DNA from: Phragmitibacter flavus
GTDB lineage: Bacteria > Verrucomicrobiota > Verrucomicrobiia > Verrucomicrobiales > Verrucomicrobiaceae
Assembly: GCF_005780165.1 (NCBI RefSeq)
Contig: NZ_VAUV01000011.1
Location: forward strand, 1 to 64,000
Direction of reading: 5' to 3'
DNA: 64,000 bases
Shown here in pieces: positions 43,350 through 53,800 of this stretch. The translations under genes and the position numbers were made by a program. Under the pieces are notes generated by a model. That model made no database searches. It saw nothing but the letters and a program-made list of their open reading frames with translations, and was not told the DNA's origin. The first letter of the stretch is position 1. Each line of letters opens with the position of its first letter.

Positions 43350-44483
43350 ATGAAATCCGGCTTCTTCGACAAGCTCGTCAAACGCATGGACCACCTGGAG
43401 CCTGCCGACATGCAGCGCTATCTCCAGCGCCTCGTGCAGGAGAAAGGACTGTTTGAAAAAGTGTTCGAAGCCTTGCAGGAAGGCGTCATTCTCCTCGACC
43501 AAGAAGGCAAGGTCACCTACGTCAACTCCGCCGCCTGCAACCTCTTTGGACTTCAACGCGACAACATCCACGGCCAGCAGCTGACCCAAGGCCTGCAAGG
43601 CTTCGACTGGAATGCCCTCCTCAAATCCGGCGGTGCTGTCAGTCGCGACCTGGAAATTTTCTACCCCGAAAATCGCTACCTCAACTTTTACGTCACCCCC
43701 ATCGACGAACACGAAGACCTCGGCTTCGTCATGCTCATCCGTGACATCACCCTTACGCGCAAACTCACCGAGGAAAAAATCGAAAGCGAACGCATCACCG
43801 CCCTCACCATGCTCGCCGCCGGTGTTGCCCACGAACTCGGCAACCCGCTCAACTCCCTCACCATCCACCTCCAACTGCTTTCCCGCCGCCTCCGCAAACT
43901 CGACAAAAAATCCAGTGGCAACCTCGAAGAACTCCTCGAGGTGGCCCAGGGAGAAATCAAACGCATGGACGGCATCATCAGTCAGTTCCTCGCCGCCATC
44001 CGACCCACCCAGCCCCAGCTCCAGCGCCTGCACCTCAACGATCTTCTCCACGAAACCCTCAAGGTCCTTAAACCGGAAATCAAACAGGCCAACGTCCGCA
44101 TCAAACTCGACCTCCGCAGCGACCTCCCCGCCATGCTTCTCGATGGCGATCAAATCAAGCAAGCCTTCTATAACCTTATCCGCAACGCCTGCCAGGCCAT
44201 GCCCAACGGCGGCAGACTGACCATCAGCGGCACCTTTACCGATTTCGAAATCCGTCTCAGCTTCCACGATCAGGGCAAAGGCATCACCTCCGAAAACATG
44301 GGCAACCTCTTCCAGCCGTTCTTCACCACCCGCAAATCCGGCACCGGGCTCGGCCTCCTCATCGTCCGTCGAATCATCCGCGAGCACGGCGGCGAAATCG
44401 AAATCGAAAGCAAAGTCGCCGAAGGCACCCGCATCAATCTCTACCTCCCCCTCACCGAAAAACGCATGCGGTATCTTGAGTAA
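43350..44483 (+). CDS. PAS-domain histidine kinase (NtrB-like)
   Basis: A 377-residue soluble sensor kinase. A PAS domain (about 33-140, EGVILLDQEGKVTYVNSAAC) precedes the HisKA helix with His161 (GVAHELGNPLNSL) and a HATPase domain with N-box NLIRNACQAM, GKGI and GTGLGLLIVRRI. No membrane helix. It lies 35 bases before a sigma-54 response regulator, its obvious partner. Organisation matches NtrB/NtrC- or AtoS/AtoC-type pairs. The signal read by the PAS domain is unknown. Confidence 0.93.
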   Translation: MKSGFFDKLVKRMDHLEPADMQRYLQRLVQEKGLFEKVFEALQEGVILLDQEGKVTYVNSAACNLFGLQRDNIHGQQLTQGLQGFDWNALLKSGGAVSRDLEIFYPENRYLNFYVTPIDEHEDLGFVMLIRDITLTRKLTEEKIESERITALTMLAAGVAHELGNPLNSLTIHLQLLSRRLRKLDKKSSGNLEELLEVAQGEIKRMDGIISQFLAAIRPTQPQLQRLHLNDLLHETLKVLKPEIKQANVRIKLDLRSDLPAMLLDGDQIKQAFYNLIRNACQAMPNGGRLTISGTFTDFEIRLSFHDQGKGITSENMGNLFQPFFTTRKSGTGLGLLIVRRIIREHGGEIEIESKVAEGTRINLYLPLTEKRMRYLE

Positions 44484-44518
44484 ACCACTCGCATCAATCC
44501 TTATCCTCTAGCCCCTTC

Positions 44519-45913
44519 ATGGATCCCACAATCCTCATCGTTGACGACGAAAAACACACCCGCGAAGGCCTTCGTCTCTCGCTTGAAGACGACTTCGACG
44601 TCTACGTCGCCAGCAACAGCGCCGAGGCCATGGAGATTCTGCGCCACGACAACGTCCAGCTCATGCTCACCGATCTCCGACTCGGCGGTGAATCCGGCAT
44701 GGACCTCATCCAAAGCGCCCTCGCCCTCCCGCAGCCCCCCATCTGCGTGATGATGACCGCCTACGGCTCCGTCGACACCGCCGTCGAAGCCATGAAGCAG
44801 GGGGCCTACGATTTCGTCACCAAACCCCTCAACCTGGACGAGGTCGAAATTCTCATCAAGCGCGCCCTCAAAAACCGCGCCACCGAAAAAGAAAACGTCG
44901 AACTCAAACGCCAGGTTGAACGCAAATACACCATCGACGGTATCCTCGGTCAGGCCGAGAACATGAAACCCGTTTTCGAGATCATCGAACAAGTCGCCCC
45001 CACCCGCGCCACCGTGCTCATTGATGGCGAATCCGGCACCGGCAAAGAACTCGTCGCCCGCGCCATCCATAACCTCTCCGGTCGCCCCAAGGCAAAACTC
45101 GTCACCGTCCACTGCGCCGCTCTCTCCCCCAACGTCCTCGAATCCGAACTCTTCGGCCATGAAAAAGGTGCATTCACCGGAGCCCAGGACAAGCGCATCG
45201 GCCGCTTCGAACTCGCCGATGGCGGCACCTTGTTTCTCGACGAAATCGGCGAGATCGACGCCAACATCCAGGTCAAACTCCTTCGTGCCCTTGGCGAACA
45301 GACCATCGAACGTGTCGGCGGCTCCAAACCCATCCACGTCGACGTCCGCGTCGTCACCGCAACCAACAAAGACCTCGCCGCCCTTGTCAAAGAAGGCAAA
45401 TTTCGCGAAGACCTTTATTGGCGCCTCCACGTTGTCCGCATCCATCTTCCCCCTCTTCGCGAGCGCAAACCCGACATCCCCGTCCTCGCCGATGCCTTCC
45501 TGCGCGAACTCGCTGAGCTCAACAACAAACCCTACAAACCCCTCAGCGAAGAAGCCCTGCAAGCCCTCCTCGCTTACAACTGGCCTGGCAATGTGCGAGA
45601 ACTCCGTGCCGCCATCGAACACGGCATCGTCATGTGCAACAGCGCGCGCGTCGGCCTAAAAAATCTTCCGCCTACCGTCACCGGTGGCAGCTTCATCTCC
45701 TTCAACTCCACTTCATCAACGACTGCACCAGCGGAAGTTCCTCTCATCGACCTGAACCTCGAAACCATGGAACGCCGACTCATTGACGAAGCCCTTGTCC
45801 GTTCCGGCGACAACCGCACCGAAGCCGCCGAACTCCTCGGCCTCAGCCGCCGCACCCTGCAACGCAAACTCAAAGAAATGAACCGCGTCAAGCGCATCCG
45901 CCGCTCCGAGTAA
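44519..45913 (+). CDS. Sigma-54-dependent response regulator (NtrC family)
   Basis: A 464-residue activator. Receiver domain 1-120 with phospho-acceptor Asp52 (LMLTDLRLGG); AAA+ domain with Walker A GESGTGKE (170-177), the sigma-54 contact loop GAFTGA (217-222) and Walker B LFLDEIGE (238-245); C-terminal Fis-type helix-turn-helix (NRTEAAELLGLSRRTLQRKLKE). It uses ATP to open sigma-54 promoters. Its cognate kinase is the gene just before it. Its targets cannot be identified here, and I found no clear -24/-12 sigma-54 site nearby. Confidence 0.96.
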   Translation: MDPTILIVDDEKHTREGLRLSLEDDFDVYVASNSAEAMEILRHDNVQLMLTDLRLGGESGMDLIQSALALPQPPICVMMTAYGSVDTAVEAMKQGAYDFVTKPLNLDEVEILIKRALKNRATEKENVELKRQVERKYTIDGILGQAENMKPVFEIIEQVAPTRATVLIDGESGTGKELVARAIHNLSGRPKAKLVTVHCAALSPNVLESELFGHEKGAFTGAQDKRIGRFELADGGTLFLDEIGEIDANIQVKLLRALGEQTIERVGGSKPIHVDVRVVTATNKDLAALVKEGKFREDLYWRLHVVRIHLPPLRERKPDIPVLADAFLRELAELNNKPYKPLSEEALQALLAYNWPGNVRELRAAIEHGIVMCNSARVGLKNLPPTVTGGSFISFNSTSSTTAPAEVPLIDLNLETMERRLIDEALVRSGDNRTEAAELLGLSRRTLQRKLKEMNRVKRIRRSE

Positions 45914-45919
45914 CGATCC

Positions 45920-45977
45920 TACTCTTACTCTTACTCTTACTCCTCCTCTTACTCTTACTCTTACTCTTACTCCTACT
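45920..45977. repeat. TTACTC hexamer tandem array
   Basis: About nine copies of TTACTC or the variant TCCTCC/TACTCC lie end to end just after the response regulator stop codon. The strand is entirely pyrimidine-rich and could form unusual DNA structure or vary by slippage. It lies in the 325-base gene-free stretch before the DUF721 gene, which also holds the inverted repeat listed next. Confidence 0.75.
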
Positions 45978-46023
45978 CCCCACACTAAATCCCGCCACCT
46001 TCCTCGTCCCCAAATTTCCCCAC

Positions 46024-46188
46024 TCGTCCTCGTCCTCGTTCTCCTACTCGTCCTCGACACTCAACGCCTCAATTTCACCCGCGCAAAAAAACACCCAAAC
46101 CTCCCTACACCCGCCATCCCCACTCGTTCCCCGTTCTCCCAACACCCACCACCATCGGGGACGAGTAGGAGAACGAGGACGAGGACGA
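46024..46188. repeat. Perfect 30-bp inverted repeat
   Basis: The arm 46024-46053 (begins TCGTCCTCGTCCTCG) is the exact reverse complement of 46159-46188; 105 bases lie between. The arms are imperfect trinucleotide-like repeats (TCGTCC / GGACGA). The arms are homopurine on one strand of each side, so triplex or long hairpin formation is possible. It ends 50 bases before the DUF721 start and may influence its transcription. Confidence 0.75.
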
Positions 46189-46238
46189 TTACCTCTCCTT
46201 GACCCATCACCCCAACCCCCTTACCCTGTCCCACATCC

Positions 46239-46610
46239 ATGCGCTACGCCACCCGCGAACAACGCCTGCGCCACCGCCTCATCAATCAATGGCGCAACGC
46301 CGAAGGTGCGCCGTTGCAGGACCTTCCGACTCTCACTCCCGACAACCTTCTTCCACAAATTCTCAAAACGTGGAAGCTCGATGACCGCCTCCGGGCCGAA
46401 GAAATGACAGCCGCGTGGCAGGACATCGTTGGAGCCTTCGTCGCCCAGCACACCGCGCCCGATGGTATCAAACGCGCCGTCCTTACCATCCGCCTTGCCC
46501 AACCCGCCATCCATCACACCCTCATGATGAAAAAAGCCGAACTTCTCCAGCGCCTGCAGGATCGTTTTGGCGAAAAAACCATCAAAGACATCCGCTTCCG
46601 TCACGGTTGA
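46239..46610 (+). CDS. DUF721 (DciA-like) protein
   Basis: A 123-residue protein with the DUF721 pattern in its middle: LLPQILKTWKLDDRLRAEEMTAAWQDIVG and later AVLTIRLAQPAIHHTLMMKKAELLQRLQDRFGEKTIKDIRF. DciA proteins load the replicative helicase DnaB in most bacteria that lack DnaC. The N-terminal part is positively charged and could bind DNA. Role inferred from family; no replication genes are adjacent. Confidence 0.78.
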   Translation: MRYATREQRLRHRLINQWRNAEGAPLQDLPTLTPDNLLPQILKTWKLDDRLRAEEMTAAWQDIVGAFVAQHTAPDGIKRAVLTIRLAQPAIHHTLMMKKAELLQRLQDRFGEKTIKDIRFRHG

Positions 46611-46678
46611 TGACGTGAGTTCAGGGACAATCTGCACCCATCGAATCTTCCATCTCCGCGACACCGTCGTTTCCGCTC

Positions 46679-48055
46679 ATGTGGCATCAACTGCTAAAAA
46701 CCTCCCATGTCAGAGCCGTTGAAGAAACGGATCGCGAAAACCACATCTGGCCGCAAGAAACCCGCCGGGCCGCCACCCAGCAAACCAGAAACGAATTCCC
46801 CAACATCGCGCTGCCGAAGTTCCTCACCGAGCGCTCCCGCATTCTTCTTGAAAAACCTTCCGCCAAACCCGTCCCACCCCAGCTAGACCTCCCACGCATC
46901 CCCTCCTGGCTCGGCTTCAATGGTTGGATCGCCGCGATCATCGTCGGATGGTTCCTCGCCGCCCTCGGTCAGGAAAGCGAAATCAATCTCCTCGCGCTTC
47001 CCCTCATCGGCCTGCTGCTTTGGAACGGCATCGTCATGCTCCTCAGCCTCATCTCCGGCGGCAAATCCACAGCACCTGATGCCGTTGCCAATTATCTCAT
47101 ACAACGCGCCAGAGCCCATCAATCCCCGATCTCGACCCGCTTCATCGAACTCATTCAACGCCCCTGGCTGCAACGTTTCACCTACCGCTTCCGCGCCTGG
47201 CTGCACATTGCCGCCGCCCTCCTTGCCCTCGGCAGCATCAGCGGCATGTATGCCCGCGGCTGGTCCAAAGAATACCGCGCCGTCTGGGAAAGCACCCTGC
47301 TCAACGACCAAAGCGCCACCACCTTCTTCAACACCCTCTTCCAACCTGCCTCCCAACTCCTCAACATCCCCGTTCCCACCTCCGACATCCGTGCGATGCG
47401 ACGTGGCATCAACCTCACCGCCCGCCAGCCCGCCGCCGCCCTCCCCTGGATCCACCTTTACGCCGGCACCCTCGCCCTTTTCATCATTCTTCCTCGTGGA
47501 CTCCTCGCCCTACTCGAATGGCAACGCTCCCGACAAGCCATCGCGCGCGCGCTGCAAACCGAAGACTGGCAAAACTACGCCACCCGGCTCCTCGCGCTCA
47601 CCGATGGCTCCGGCTCTGCCGTGCAAATCCTTGTCCACGGTTTCATCAGCACCGACCGCGAATCCCAGGACCGTTGGCGCCTCATCGCCCATCGCCAATG
47701 GCCCGACATGGGACACTGCCAGTTCGAGCAGGTAACGGTTGGCAACGAAGTCGCCTTCATCGAATCCTGGAATCCCCCCGCTAGTTCAACCGTCCTGCTC
47801 ATCTTCAACCTCGCCGCGGTGCCGGAAATTGAAATCCATCGTTGGCTGGCCGAATCCATCCTCGAAAAATGGCGCACGGTAAAAAGCCATCCCTCACTGA
47901 TTGTCGCCCTCGATGACAGCGCTCTCTCCAAACGCTGGTCCAGCTTCGGAGACTATCCCCAACGCCTCGACCAGCGCCGACAGAACTGGAGTCAAATTCT
48001 TGAGGGACTCCCCATCGAAATCGTCTCGGATCGGAACGTGCATATCCAGCCATAA
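46679..48055 (+). CDS. DUF2868 family membrane protein
   Basis: A 458-residue membrane protein. Four hydrophobic segments are visible (about 82-98, 101-122, 180-195 and 261-280) in the pattern NGWIAAIIVGWFLAALG, LLALPLIGLLLWNGIV and LPWIHLYAGTLALFIILPRGLL. This matches DUF2868 proteins, often paired with a DUF3482 GTPase gene; no such partner follows here. The C-terminal 170 residues are cytoplasmic (ILVHGFISTDRESQDRWRL). Function not established. It is 68 bases after DUF721. Confidence 0.75.
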   Translation: MWHQLLKTSHVRAVEETDRENHIWPQETRRAATQQTRNEFPNIALPKFLTERSRILLEKPSAKPVPPQLDLPRIPSWLGFNGWIAAIIVGWFLAALGQESEINLLALPLIGLLLWNGIVMLLSLISGGKSTAPDAVANYLIQRARAHQSPISTRFIELIQRPWLQRFTYRFRAWLHIAAALLALGSISGMYARGWSKEYRAVWESTLLNDQSATTFFNTLFQPASQLLNIPVPTSDIRAMRRGINLTARQPAAALPWIHLYAGTLALFIILPRGLLALLEWQRSRQAIARALQTEDWQNYATRLLALTDGSGSAVQILVHGFISTDRESQDRWRLIAHRQWPDMGHCQFEQVTVGNEVAFIESWNPPASSTVLLIFNLAAVPEIEIHRWLAESILEKWRTVKSHPSLIVALDDSALSKRWSSFGDYPQRLDQRRQNWSQILEGLPIEIVSDRNVHIQP

Positions 48056-48069
48056 CTCACCAACTCCAA

Positions 48070-48588
48070 ATGAGAAACTGTATGGAGATCAGCCGCTGGA
48101 CTCTGGTAGTCGGAGTTGCCTGCCTAGCGCTACTGCTGACAGGATCGTGTGTTTCCCATGTCAGTCATGAGAAATGGTCATCAAACAGCAGCTTGATTCA
48201 ACTCAAGGATGGGAAGCTTGGTATCAACTTCGTTGGCGCTCCAGGCGGAAACAAAACAAGTGCCCCATTCAAATTGCAATTCACCCTTACCGCCCGACCA
48301 GAGGCTTATTCACAAGTTTTCATCCGGTCGTTGAAAGTAACTTTTGCCCCTAACCGTACGATCGAAACAAAGGATCTCACCATTCTGATCGGTAAGTCGG
48401 GTTTTGGTCAGAGCCTCACTGAACCAATCGTCAGCGAACTGTTCCAAACGAACAGCGACCTTACGATTTCTTTCAACGCAATCGTCGTGGGAAAATCCAG
48501 CGCTGAAAAATCTCGTGTCAAAATGAAGTTTGTGAAAAAAGTTGAATCCGGAGTTGTTATATTCAATCCACTAACTGATTTCACTTAA
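48070..48588 (+). CDS. Putative lipoprotein, 172 aa
   Basis: A 172-residue exported protein with a lipoprotein signal: hydrophobic stretch ending LLLTGSC, so Cys27 would be lipidated. The mature part is beta-rich with Lys-rich segments (SHEKWSSNSSLIQLKDGKLG, VKMKFVKKVESGVVIF). No known domain. A start at the second ATG (48082) would also work. It lies 14 bases after the DUF2868 gene, so the pair may be co-expressed. Confidence 0.68.
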   Translation: MRNCMEISRWTLVVGVACLALLLTGSCVSHVSHEKWSSNSSLIQLKDGKLGINFVGAPGGNKTSAPFKLQFTLTARPEAYSQVFIRSLKVTFAPNRTIETKDLTILIGKSGFGQSLTEPIVSELFQTNSDLTISFNAIVVGKSSAEKSRVKMKFVKKVESGVVIFNPLTDFT

Positions 48589-48681
48589 ATGACTCGCTGG
48601 ACGCTCAATGAATGGCGGCGAGGCCTGGGGCTTCAATTGATCTGCAAGTTTGCGTTTCGCCACGATTCAACAGTTTGAAAT

Positions 48682-48906
48682 ATGACCACGCCAATCTTCG
48701 GAGTAGTGACTGCTGTGGTCGCTTTCATCGCAATTCTGATTCGGGATCGGTTAAAAAATCGGACACCGACAGCTTGGACTTTCCTTACTTCACTCTGGGT
48801 GATTGGATTTTTCTTTCGTTGCTTGTTTGATATTCTCGATGGCGATTGGATAATGGCATCGCTGTTTATAACTCTTTTTGCAGGTCTATTCGCAGTGTAT
48901 TGGTGA
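48682..48906 (+). CDS. Small membrane protein, 74 aa
   Basis: A 74-residue hydrophobic protein with three probable membrane helices (about 4-20, 32-48 and 56-72) separated by short polar loops (RDRLKNRTPTA; DILDGDW). No family recognised. It lies 93 bases after the lipoprotein gene. The composition and well-placed charges suggest a true small membrane protein and not chance sequence. Confidence 0.55.
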   Translation: MTTPIFGVVTAVVAFIAILIRDRLKNRTPTAWTFLTSLWVIGFFFRCLFDILDGDWIMASLFITLFAGLFAVYW

Positions 48907-48972
48907 ACCCTTCAAAAAGCTTCACAGTTCAGAACGCTGCCTCATCGCCTCCGCAGATATCCACTTTGGGAC

Positions 48973-49005
48973 GAAAAAAGCGCTGACACCTTCGTGCCAG
49001 CGCTT
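48973..49005 (-). terminator. Rho-independent terminator of the HtrA gene
   Basis: On the minus strand AAGCGCTGGCAC pairs with GTGTCAGCGCTT around a GAAG loop (12 pairs with one mismatch) and is followed by TTTTTT. It lies 34 bases after the protease stop codon. Confidence 0.85.
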
Positions 49006-49038
49006 CTCAAATTAAATAACTTCGTCTGCCAACTCGAC

Positions 49039-50655
49039 TCAGTTCTTCACCGGAAGAAACTTCGTCTGACCTTCACGGAAGATCTCCAACAGCATCACCG
49101 AACCGGCTTCGCCACGCAGCGATTTGGCTTCCGCCGTGGTCTTGACCGCTTTACGATTGACCTTGGTGATCACATCACCCTCAAGCAGTCCGACCTTGCC
49201 AGCGGGACTGTCTTCCTCCACCGAAGTGACCACCAGACCTTCAACCTCTTCGGGCACGCCGTAATCTGCACGCAGTTGCTCATTCAAGCTAACGACTCGC
49301 ACCCCTTTGAGGAACTCGTTGCCTTTCAATGCTGGAGCATTCTGACCGCCAGGACCTCGTTGCATGCCAGCCAGCACCTTCTCGCCATCCAGCGATTGAA
49401 GCACGGCCTGGAGCTCAATGTCCTCAGGTTTTTTGGTCTCTTCGTTAAAGCGCTTCGCTCCAAACTTCACCGTCTCGCCCGACCGCTTGGAACCAATCAG
49501 CAAACGCAGCTTCACATAGTCTTCCACCTCGCTGCCATCCACCGTCACGATCACATCGCCGCTTTGGAATCCCGCCTTGGCCGCCGGTGAATCATCCACC
49601 ACTGCCGTCACTGTCACGCCTCGATCATCCTTCAGACCGAGAAATTCCGCCATGCCGGAATCCACGTCACCCATCTGGATGCCGAGAAAACCACGTTCCA
49701 CTTTTCCATCACCGGCCAGATCAAGCGCAATCGCCACCGCCATGTTGGAAGGAATGGAGAGGCCAATGCCGGCAAACATGCCGGTGCGGGTTTGGATCGC
49801 CGTGTTCACGCCAATCACCCGACCCTTCGCATCCACCAAGGGCCCACCCGAGTTGCCCGGATTGATGGCGGCATCGGTCTGGATAAAATCCTCATACCCC
49901 CCCATCTGCCCCTGACCACTAAGAATCTGCAATTGCGAACGCCCCTTGGCACTCACGATTCCCTGGGTCACCGACTGATCGAGCCCCATCGGAGAACCCA
50001 TCGCCAGCACCACATCCCCAACACGCACTTTCGAACTGTCGCCAATCTTCGCAGGAATCAACCCCTTCGCGTCAATTTTGATCAGCGCCACATCCGATTG
50101 CGGATCTTTCCCGACCACTTTCGCCGTGTATTCGCGGCTGGCATTCCCGACCGTAACTTTCAGTTCATCAGAGTTGTCGACCACGTGATTGTTCGTCACG
50201 ATGTAACCATCTTCCGTCAACACAAACCCTGATCCCAAACCGGTGCGCACGGGAGCCTGCTGGCGCTGCCGACGCTGATTGCGAGGGCTCTGCTGCTCCT
50301 CACCCTGCGGCCCGTTCCGCTCCATGTAATCGCGGAAAAACTCACGAAACATTGGAGGCAGGGCTTCCAGATCCTCTTCATCCAACTGACGCTGTCCACC
50401 AGGACCGCGCTGCTGACCCGGCTTGGCGAAAGTGCTGATGCTTGCCACACTTGGCAGCACCTGTTCCACCACATCGGCATAACTCATCACCAACTGTCCG
50501 GAATTGGCAATCTCCGAGTGATCATAAGCAATCTTGGACTCGATATTTTCAACCTTCGCTTCTTCAGTCTTGACCTCCTCCGCATAGAGGAAGGCTGCCA
50601 GTCCGGCCAGGCCAACTCCAGCATAGGTCAATGTTCTAAATCGTGGCTTTTTCAT
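49039..50655 (-). CDS. HtrA/DegP-type periplasmic serine protease with two PDZ domains
   Basis: A 538-residue exported protease and probable chaperone. After a signal sequence (RTLTYAGVGLAGLAAFLYA) the trypsin-like domain carries His157 (TNNHVVD), Asp188 (SDVALIKID) and Ser269 (NPGNSGGP). PDZ 1 spans about 300-395 and PDZ 2 about 430-530 (VVTSVEEDSPAGKVGLLEGDV). A Gln/Arg/Gly-rich insert (QQRGPGGQRQ, RNQRRQRQQ) lies before the protease core. Degrades misfolded envelope proteins. The start at 50655 gives the signal peptide. The promoter should lie in the 188 bases toward the Sel1 gene. Confidence 0.93.
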   Translation of the reverse strand: MKKPRFRTLTYAGVGLAGLAAFLYAEEVKTEEAKVENIESKIAYDHSEIANSGQLVMSYADVVEQVLPSVASISTFAKPGQQRGPGGQRQLDEEDLEALPPMFREFFRDYMERNGPQGEEQQSPRNQRRQRQQAPVRTGLGSGFVLTEDGYIVTNNHVVDNSDELKVTVGNASREYTAKVVGKDPQSDVALIKIDAKGLIPAKIGDSSKVRVGDVVLAMGSPMGLDQSVTQGIVSAKGRSQLQILSGQGQMGGYEDFIQTDAAINPGNSGGPLVDAKGRVIGVNTAIQTRTGMFAGIGLSIPSNMAVAIALDLAGDGKVERGFLGIQMGDVDSGMAEFLGLKDDRGVTVTAVVDDSPAAKAGFQSGDVIVTVDGSEVEDYVKLRLLIGSKRSGETVKFGAKRFNEETKKPEDIELQAVLQSLDGEKVLAGMQRGPGGQNAPALKGNEFLKGVRVVSLNEQLRADYGVPEEVEGLVVTSVEEDSPAGKVGLLEGDVITKVNRKAVKTTAEAKSLRGEAGSVMLLEIFREGQTKFLPVKN

Positions 50656-50843
50656 AGATATGGGTATTAGTTTCTCAGTAAGTATACGCACAGGTCACTC
50701 AAGTCCTGCTGCAACATAACAGACGAATTTCATTCAAAAGCGTTGAATCAATTTTTTCTCCTTTTGTTTGAACAAACTACAACCGTCAAGGTTGCATCAT
50801 TCGTTGACACAAAAGCGCCAATTCGACGCGACCTCTCGCCCGC

Positions 50844-53800
50844 TCAATAGGCCACCCGCTTCTCGCTGCACCATCGCACCGCTTCTGCATTACCCTTTCG
50901 TGCAGCGGCACGATACCACTGGGTCGCCTGCTCCAGATTCACCCTCGTGCCGTTGCCATATTCCAGACACTGCGCCAGTGCGAACATGCTTTCCGAATGT
51001 CCGAGCTCCGCTCCTTCCGTGAAAAGCAGCACCGCTTTTTCCGCATCCGGTGCCACTCCCTGACCGCGCAAATACATCGCCCCGAGATTGCCCCTCGCAC
51101 TCGTCACTCCGGCACGATAAGCCTGCTCCGACAACTGAAAAGCTTTCACATCGTCCTTCTGGGTGCCTATCCCCCGCGCGTAACAAACCGAAAGCTTGTC
51201 CTGTGCCTCAGGCACCCCCTGATCCGCCGCCCCCTGCAGCAACTGCACCGCCCTTGACGGACTCACCGCCACACCGCGCCCCTGCAAATAAACATCCGCC
51301 AGCGTCACCATCGCCTGGGGATTGCCAGTATTTACCGACTTCTCAAGCCATTCCAATCCCGCCTGCTCGTCCACCCGTCCCGCATCGCCCCTCATCAGCG
51401 ACTGGCCCATCGCCAGCATCGCCTCACCATTGCCCGACTGCGCCGCGCTCTCTGCCCGCTGCCTCATCGCCGGAGACAATTTCTCCCCCCTCTGACGCGC
51501 GTCCCGCAATTCCTTCGTCAAACCATCTTCCGCCTCTTCCTCCACCGGCAGCGCCACCGAAGGGGCCGCCATCGGAGCAGAGGCTGGAGCTGGCGTTGGA
51601 TTAGGAACTGGAGCCGGAGTTGGCTCCACTACCGACGGCGGCGACATCGGTTCCGCAGAGCTGGAACCGCTGCTATCCGCACCCGGTTTAGGCGCCTCAG
51701 GCACGGTCGGCACCGGCAAATCCAGCACCAGTTCCGCCTTCACCGGCTGCGCTGGAATTTCCGTGCGCTCTACTGGCACTGGAGCCATCTGCCAGATCGC
51801 GCGGCCCGACCAGTGCGCCAACGCCGCACCGACGATCATCGAACCCGTCAACATCAGCAAAAAATTGAGCAAAAACGGACGCTCATCACGCATGTTCACC
51901 CACGAACTATCCGTGCTGTAGGCATCGTCATCCCCATTGTCACTCCCGGCATGGAAGATGGACCGCAATCCCTCCCTCGGAGCCTCCGCGGACGACTGCC
52001 CATTGCCAATCAACATCTCCGCAAACCCCATTGACCCCTCATGCACGGCCTCATGCTCAGCCACCGTCATCATTGGCGCTGCCGTCGCCATCTGCCTCAA
52101 CCCCTTCTTCACCGGGGCGGGGGCCGGAGCAGGACGCGCCACCTCTCTCGACACCTCCTCCGCACGGTCCTGCGCACTGGTTGAGCCACTCAGTTCCGTC
52201 CAAAATCCCCCTGCGTGGGTAAACTGCGCCAAATGAAATTGCTGCATGACGCGCGCGAATCTGGAAAGAAACGCCGCCCTTCCCGAAGCTTCTCCACGAG
52301 CCGCCCGACCCAGCTCATCATCAAAAAGCCGGAACACCGTATCAATCTCCGCCACCCCCGTCTCGCGTCTCATCGCTGATCGCGCCGACCCTGACATCCC
52401 CGCCATCACACTGCCCAAAGCCGCCATCCAGCCACCATGCCAGACCGGCTCCACCCCGGCACCTCCACCCTGGTTCAGCGGCATCAACGTCGCCGGATCA
52501 AACCCACGTCCGCCCATCGAATGCAAACTGTTGTGCACCCGCAGCACGATCGAAAACCCTGGCCATTCATCAAGCTTCTGCACCAACAATTCCGCCACGC
52601 CTTCAGCCTCCTTCGCGGCCCCCGTGAACAAAAACACATCTTCCACCCGCAATCTTCTCACCCCCAGCTTGGCCTTCTCCAACTGGGTCAAGGCCGCATC
52701 CACCCCAGCCAGCACCAGATACGTCTCCTGCACATCCAGCTTGCCCCGTGCCTCCAACAACTCCTTCAAAGAAACGCCATTCACCGCCGCTTCCGCCACA
52801 CAACGCACACCCTTGTGCTCCTCCACAAACACCAGGGGCACCAAATTGGGAAACTTGCCCGCCTTGTGCAAATTCTTCACCTCATCCAACGCCTCTACCG
52901 CCGGCGGACCAGTTAAAGAAGCCGAAGGAAGCGGCTCCACCATCACCGGCTGACCGCTTTTCATCAGCAGCCCTCTCAACGCATACGGCTGGGCCGGATC
53001 CACACGCTGACTCTGCATCTTCACCTGCAGCGCCGCACACTGCGCCACCTGTTGCGCAGTTGGCAACTGCGATCCCAGCAGCGTCACCGGCTTCAACGCG
53101 CCTTCCAAATCCGGCACCTTCGTCAACGTCTCCGCAAACGCCCGCCACTTCCCAAGCCACTCCTCAATCGTTCCTTCAACCCCGGGCTCACAGGCCAGCA
53201 GCAACGCCTTCAACCATTTCGCGAACTCAGCCGCCGACACCCCATCAGCTCCCCCTTTTTCCTTCTGCGCCTGCAAAAGTCCCTCATGCAGCACTCCCGC
53301 TCTACTCTTGAACTCCGCCTTTAACGCCGAACTTTTGGGGGGCTTGCCGCTCTTCAAGGCGTTCAATCGAAAATCCGCCACCCGCAACTCCAAACTCGAT
53401 GCCCCGCTCTGCAACACCCCAATCGCCTCCAGTGGCTCATCCATGATGAAATCCCCGACCGATACCAGCGATTGCGCCGCCTCCATCGCCTCCATCGCCA
53501 ACCCTACCGCGAGCCTCAATGGAAGCTTGTCCTGCCTGCCCAAATATTCTCCCAACGTCTCGCCATCCACCAACGTGGTGATGTAAAACGTATTCCCCTC
53601 GTCCTCACCCGACTCGAAAACCTTCGCCAGCTTCGGCAAGCCGCTCGACTGCAACTTGCGCAGCCTCTCCGCAAAATCCGCCGCGTTGTTCAGTTGCTTC
53701 AGCAACACTCGACACACCACAAACAGCTGCCTCACTCCGTCAAACGCCAGCACCGCCACCTGCTCATCATTGCGCACGACCTCGATATGATGGCCCTCCG

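Noticed and set aside
43338-44387. Long upstream extension of cutA
   Set aside because: It is antisense to the kinase gene; the CutA homology starts at ATG 43337.
44501-45622. Open frame antisense to the sigma-54 regulator
   Set aside because: No motifs; the sense strand has GESGTGKE, GAFTGA and a Fis-type helix-turn-helix.
45914-46200. CRISPR array
   Set aside because: The repeats are six bases long without spacers, and the longer repeat is a single inverted pair; no cas genes.
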